Assembly: GCA_016650415.1 (NCBI GenBank)
Contig: JAENVU010000407.1
Location: 1-9,484, forward strand
Length of the DNA: 9,484 nt
DNA from: Acidimicrobiia bacterium
GTDB taxonomy: Bacteria; Actinomycetota; Acidimicrobiia; IMCC26256; JAENVU01
Reading direction: 5' to 3'
Shown here: piece after piece, positions 6,599-9,484 of the stretch
How the letters are laid out: every line of letters starts with the position of its first letter
Position numbering within the stretch: position 1 is the first letter of the stretch
Made by a program: the position numbers and the translations under genes
Notes under the pieces: generated by a model
What the model saw: only the letters and a program-made list of their open reading frames with translations
What the model was told of the DNA's origin: nothing
Databases searched by the model: none

Positions 6599-7711
6599 TC
6601 AAGGTCCGGGCCGGGAGTTTCTGGCGCCGCCTCGTGCCGCCACGCCCGAGGCACCGGACTCGGCCAATGCGGCGAGGGCGCGTGCCGCGGCGTCGACCGC
6701 GTCCGGGTCTCCGCACACCATGACGTATTCGGTGTTGCGGAGGTGCGACACCTCGCCCACGCGTGTGCCCTTCGGATCGTGGATCCCGATCTGCGCGCCG
6801 ACGTAGCGCTTCGAGTCGAAGCCGAAGACCTCGACCGCGCCGCGGGCGCGGCCCATCGCGACCAGCTCGTCGATCTCGATCCAGGACTCGTCGTTGTAGG
6901 AGATGACCACGACGCGCGCGTCGACACCGTCGATGCATGCCCGGAGCGCTTCGGGCATCTGCCGGCGTCGGTTGAACGCGCTGGTACGAGCGCGATCGCT
7001 GAGCTCGAGGCGTTTCCGGGCGACTCCGTACGGCTCCGGTGCATCCCACGCGACGAGGGTCTCCCACACGTGATAGTTCGCCTCGTACCGGTGCTGGTTG
7101 TACGGCGGATCGAGATACGCGAAGTCGAAGGTGCCGAGCGTGGGCATCAGCTCGACGGCATCGCCGTGGATCGCGCGTCCGGCACCGTCGAGCAGGTCGG
7201 GGACGCGCAGCGTCAGCCGTTGGTGGGCACGGGGCGCCCATTCCTTGAGGTACGCCATCTGCACGCCGGTGGTGGAGTCCACCCGATCGGCGGCCTCGAT
7301 GAGGCTCGTCAGGAGAATGGGGTAGTGCGGATGGCCGCGACGAGCCTCGATGGCCTCGCGAATCGCGTCGATGCGGGCACCGTTCTCGGGCCGGAAGAAG
7401 CGAGCTTCCTGGCAGAAGGTCTCGGTGACGTATCCCGGCGCGGGCGGGAGGGCGTCGAGTTCGGAGAGTTCGGCATCCAGCGCATCACGCTCGATCGTGC
7501 GCGCGTCGGTCTCGATGGCCGACTGCGCGAAGACGTGGGCGTACCGGGCCCGGTCGACCGCGGTCACATGCCCCCCGCGATTCTTGAGTTCCTGGGCCAC
7601 CCGGGTCGTCCCGGTGAAGAGATCGAGCGCGCGTCCACCACCGGTGGCGGAGAAGAGTGTGCCCAGCACTCCGACGAGGCGTCGCTTGGACCCCAGATAC
7701 TTGATCGGCAC
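6599..7711 (-). CDS. D12-class DNA adenine-N6 methyltransferase
   Basis: 370 residues from a GTG at 7711. The N-terminus PIKYLGSKRRLV is the characteristic opening of MethyltransfD12 (PF02086) enzymes. The SAM-binding motif I is seen as ALDLFTGTTRVAQ (about 28-40), then AVDRARYAHVFAQ, and the catalytic motif D201-PPYNQHRY, followed by NYHVWETLVAWDAPEPYG, a stretch typical of one bacterial branch of the class. It should transfer a methyl group from SAM to adenine N6 in a specific DNA site; the site cannot be predicted. No restriction endonuclease is next to it, so it appears as an orphan within the window. An upstream in-frame start would run into the divergent glucosidase gene; GTG 7711 fits the family N-terminus, though it lacks a clear ribosome-binding site. 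The C-terminal 25 or so residues are Ala/Gly/Arg-rich and probably disordered. Confidence 0.86.
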   Translation of the reverse strand: MPIKYLGSKRRLVGVLGTLFSATGGGRALDLFTGTTRVAQELKNRGGHVTAVDRARYAHVFAQSAIETDARTIERDALDAELSELDALPPAPGYVTETFCQEARFFRPENGARIDAIREAIEARRGHPHYPILLTSLIEAADRVDSTTGVQMAYLKEWAPRAHQRLTLRVPDLLDGAGRAIHGDAVELMPTLGTFDFAYLDPPYNQHRYEANYHVWETLVAWDAPEPYGVARKRLELSDRARTSAFNRRRQMPEALRACIDGVDARVVVISYNDESWIEIDELVAMGRARGAVEVFGFDSKRYVGAQIGIHDPKGTRVGEVSHLRNTEYVMVCGDPDAVDAAARALAALAESGASGVAARGGARNSRPGP

Positions 7712-7720
7712 GCGCCGACG

Positions 7721-7726
7721 ACGGTA
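7721..7726 (-). promoter_or_regulatory. Candidate -10 for the methyltransferase gene
   Basis: On the minus strand TACCGT fits TANNNT and ends 9 bases before the GTG. With no ribosome-binding site present, a leaderless or near-leaderless transcript is possible. A six-base pattern this loose is weak evidence. Confidence 0.25.
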
Positions 7727-7735
7727 GCTGCCACC

Positions 7736-7741
7736 TATGTT
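7736..7741 (+). promoter_or_regulatory. Candidate -10 for a leaderless alpha-glucosidase transcript
   Basis: TATGTT fits the TANNNT pattern and lies 6 bases before the ATG at 7748, the spacing expected when transcription starts at the A of the start codon. No Shine-Dalgarno-like run is present, which agrees with leaderless expression, common in actinobacteria. No -35 is recognisable. Confidence 0.4.
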
Positions 7742-7747
7742 GAGTCG

Positions 7748-9343
7748 ATGACGCAGCCCCAGTACGACCCGAAACAGTGGTGGGTGGGTGAAGTCCTGTA
7801 CCAGGCCTACCCGCGTTCGTTCATGGACAGTGACGGCGATGGCGTCGGCGACCTCCAGGGAATCATCGACCGCCTGGACCACCTGGCCGGGCTCGGCATC
7901 CGCGGGCTGTGGTTGAGCCCGATCACGGTGTCACCGAACGCCGACTTCGGCTACGACGTCGCCGACTACTACGACGTCGATCCGAGCCTGGGCACGCTGC
8001 GCGATCTCGACGCGCTGGTCACGGCCGCAGCCGCCCGTGGGATCGGGGTCATCATGGATCTCGTTCCCAACCACACGAGCATCGAACACCCGTGGTTCGA
8101 AGCCTCGCGTTCATCCCGCGACCACCCCAAGCGCGACTGGTACGTCTGGGCGGATCCCGCACCTGACGGTGGCCCGCCCAACAACTGGGTGAGCGTGTTC
8201 GGCGGCCCGGCCTGGACGCTCGACGAGCCGACCGGCCAGTACTACCTCCACAACTTCCTCGACATGCAGCCGGATCTCAACTGGTGGAACGAGGAGGTGC
8301 GCGAGCAGTTCGATCGGATCTTCCGGTACTGGTTCGATTCCGGCGTGTCCGGGTTTCGTATCGACGTCGCGCACATGGTGATCAAGGATTCAGACCTGCG
8401 CGACAACCCGCCGGCGACCGACGCGGACTCGTTGATGGACCAGATGCGCGGGCAACGTCAGGAGTTCAACTCGAACCGACCCGAGGTGCACGAGGTCCAC
8501 CGGCGGTGGCGGGAGCTCGCGGATTCCTACGATCCACCGAAGGTCCTCATCGGCGAGACGTTCGTGGAGAAGCTCGAGGACCTGTTCCCGTACTTCGGAG
8601 CCGTTGGCGACGAACTCCACCTCGATTTCAACATCCCCTTCGCCCACGCGCCGTTCGACGCAGCGGCACTGGCCGACATGATCGAGCGCACGGAAGGTGC
8701 GATGCCGGCGGCCGGCACTCCGGTGTGGACGGGGAGCAACCACGACATCTCCCGGTTCCCGACCCGCTGGGCCGACGGTGATCCGGATCGCGCCCGCGCC
8801 GCGCTGATGATGTTGTTGACCCTGCGCGGCACGACGGTGCTGTACGAGGGCGACGAGATCGGCATGGTCGACACCGCGGTCCCGCGCGAGGAGTTGGTCG
8901 ACCCGGTCGGTATCCGCTTCTTTCCCTACGCCGGACGAGATCCGGTCCGAACCCCGATGCAGTGGGCCAACGCGCCGGGTGGCGGATTCACGACTCCCGA
9001 GGCGCGCCCGTGGCTGCGGTTCGGCGATCTGACGTGCAACGTCGCGGATCAGGACGGCGACCCGGACTCGATGCTGTCGCTCACGCGTGATCTCATCGCG
9101 CTCCGCCGCACCCACCCCGATCTGCGCACCGGCGCGTGGATGCGCCTCGACGCGCCGGCCGACGGGCTGGCCTACCGCCGCGGCGACGCCACGATCGTGC
9201 TCCTGAACCTGGGTGATGCGCCCGCCACCGTCGCCGGGATCGACGGTGAGATCCTGATCGGCACCCGCCGCGCGCGCGACGGGGAGCGCGTCACCGGCTC
9301 GATCACCCTCGCCCCTGCGGAGGGCGCCGTCCTCAAGGCCTGA
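7748..9343 (+). CDS. GH13 alpha-glucosidase
   Basis: 531 residues, a normal length for GH13 exo-alpha-glucosidases; no signal peptide, so cytoplasmic. It should release glucose from the non-reducing end of malto- or isomalto-oligosaccharides, or similar glucosides. The TIM barrel starts at VLYQAYPRSFMDSDGDGVGD, including the Asp-rich metal-binding loop. Conserved regions: I, D104-LVPNH109; II, GFRID206-VAH, with D206 the nucleophile; III, LIGE270-TF, the acid/base; IV, SNH332-D333, the transition-state stabiliser. A short all-beta C-terminal domain ends at about 531. Val follows the nucleophile, a residue linked to alpha-1,6 specificity in some relatives, but DVAH is also common among actinobacterial alpha-glucosidases, so linkage preference stays open. 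The ATG at 7748 fits the family N-terminus. An open frame extends far upstream, but there it is antisense to the methyltransferase. Confidence 0.92.
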   Translation: MTQPQYDPKQWWVGEVLYQAYPRSFMDSDGDGVGDLQGIIDRLDHLAGLGIRGLWLSPITVSPNADFGYDVADYYDVDPSLGTLRDLDALVTAAAARGIGVIMDLVPNHTSIEHPWFEASRSSRDHPKRDWYVWADPAPDGGPPNNWVSVFGGPAWTLDEPTGQYYLHNFLDMQPDLNWWNEEVREQFDRIFRYWFDSGVSGFRIDVAHMVIKDSDLRDNPPATDADSLMDQMRGQRQEFNSNRPEVHEVHRRWRELADSYDPPKVLIGETFVEKLEDLFPYFGAVGDELHLDFNIPFAHAPFDAAALADMIERTEGAMPAAGTPVWTGSNHDISRFPTRWADGDPDRARAALMMLLTLRGTTVLYEGDEIGMVDTAVPREELVDPVGIRFFPYAGRDPVRTPMQWANAPGGGFTTPEARPWLRFGDLTCNVADQDGDPDSMLSLTRDLIALRRTHPDLRTGAWMRLDAPADGLAYRRGDATIVLLNLGDAPATVAGIDGEILIGTRRARDGERVTGSITLAPAEGAVLKA

Positions 9344-9362
9344 CCAAGAGCGGGAGTCGAGA

Positions 9363-9419
9363 GGCCGACGCCGAAGCGGACCGACCCGCACCTTGGGTCA
9401 CAGGTACGTGGCGTCGGCC
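9363..9419. terminator. Long nested hairpin downstream of the alpha-glucosidase gene
   Basis: Outer stem of 10 bp (9363-9372 with 9410-9419), an inner ACC/GGT pairing, and a 5-bp stem with 7-base loop (9383-9399). It begins 20 bases after the stop. A role in termination or 3'-end protection of the glucosidase mRNA is plausible; no T-run follows. Confidence 0.35.
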
Positions 9420-9455
9420 GTGGCCCGAGCGGCCCGGCCCGCAGGGCCAAGAGCG
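9419..9455 (+). repeat. 37-bp palindromic intergenic repeat, copy 2
   Basis: Exact inverted copy of 6541-6577. Like the first copy it lies outside genes, downstream of a coding stop. The two copies bracket the methyltransferase/glucosidase pair, about 2.9 kb apart. The flanking bases differ and show no target-site duplication. Confidence 0.72.
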
Positions 9456-9484
9456 GGAATTAAGCCGCGTGGGACGTGGTCCAG

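Larger units (their letters stand above)
9344..9458 (+). repeat. Intergenic block bounded by 12-base direct repeats, with nested inverted repeats
   Basis: CCAAGAGCGGGA occurs at 9344-9355, directly after the glucosidase stop, and again at 9447-9458 at the end of the 37-bp repeat. Between them are perfect 10-base arms GGCCGACGCC (9363-9372) and GGCGTCGGCC (9410-9419), enclosing a smaller stem GACCC (9383-9387)/GGGTC (9395-9399). The block could be a composite REP-like element, a terminator or a structured RNA; no coding sequence is apparent in 9344-9484. Confidence 0.5.

Noticed and set aside
6599..7711. A restriction-modification or other defence system
   Set aside because: Only the methyltransferase is present; neighbours are a copper ATPase and a glucosidase, with no nuclease or other defence gene in the window.
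6743..9343. An 866-residue open frame running into the glucosidase from far upstream
   Set aside because: Its first 335 codons are antisense to the methyltransferase, which has clear motifs; the GH13 similarity begins only near the ATG at 7748. The extension reflects stop-poor GC-rich DNA.
9363..9419. The nested hairpin as an integron attC site
   Set aside because: No RYYYAAC/GTTRRRY core sites and no integrase or cassette array is visible.
6541..9455. The 37-bp repeats as terminal inverted repeats of a transposon
   Set aside because: No transposase gene lies between them, there is no target-site duplication, and each copy is itself palindromic and intergenic, which fits REP-like elements better.

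Overview
The window is about 9.5 kb of very GC-rich, densely coding bacterial chromosome. Codon use is strongly GC3-biased, paired acyl-CoA dehydrogenases occur, one starts GTG and another gene pair looks leaderless. This suggests a free-living actinobacterium (Actinomycetota), possibly an Acidimicrobiia-type lineage. The phylum is an inference from style; no rRNA or marker gene is present to settle it.

Layout, left to right. (1) At 1-141, minus strand, lies the first 47 codons of a secreted CAP/SCP-domain protein that runs off the left edge. (2) At 372-1322 is a membrane-anchored neutral zinc metallopeptidase of the YpfJ type with a glycine-rich cytoplasmic tail. A perfect hairpin follows its stop. 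(3) At 1437-3766 are two co-directional acyl-CoA dehydrogenase genes. The first keeps a glutamate at the helix-G catalytic position and the second has glutamine there, as expected for the obligate hetero-oligomeric FadE pairs. A perfect 16-bp palindrome of TetR/KstR-like form sits upstream. (4) At 3806-6491 is a copper-resistance module. It holds a CsoR-type repressor (minus strand) diverging from a small CopZ-like metallochaperone, whose stop overlaps the start of a P1B-3 (CPH-type, CopB-like) ATPase with a strikingly regular His-x-x N-terminus. The 101-bp divergent spacer has two 17-bp ATACCC-N5-GGGTAT operators placed over recognisable promoter elements. (5) At 6599-7711, minus strand, is a D12-class DNA adenine methyltransferase with no restriction partner in view. 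It diverges, across only 36 bp, from (6) a GH13 alpha-glucosidase at 7748-9343. (7) A 37-bp, internally palindromic sequence occurs in inverted orientation in the intergenic spaces at 6541-6577 and 9419-9455, bracketing the methyltransferase/glucosidase pair.

How the genes work together: the copper module is the only clear functional system. CsoR would sense Cu(I) and release both divergent promoters; CopZ would buffer copper and the ATPase would export it. The two dehydrogenases probably form one enzyme for an acyl-CoA or sterol side-chain substrate. The remaining genes look like independent housekeeping or accessory genes. I found no RNA gene, CRISPR array, transposase, integrase or defence system. 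The least explained items are the inverted 37-bp repeats, the structured right edge, and the palindrome before the dehydrogenases.
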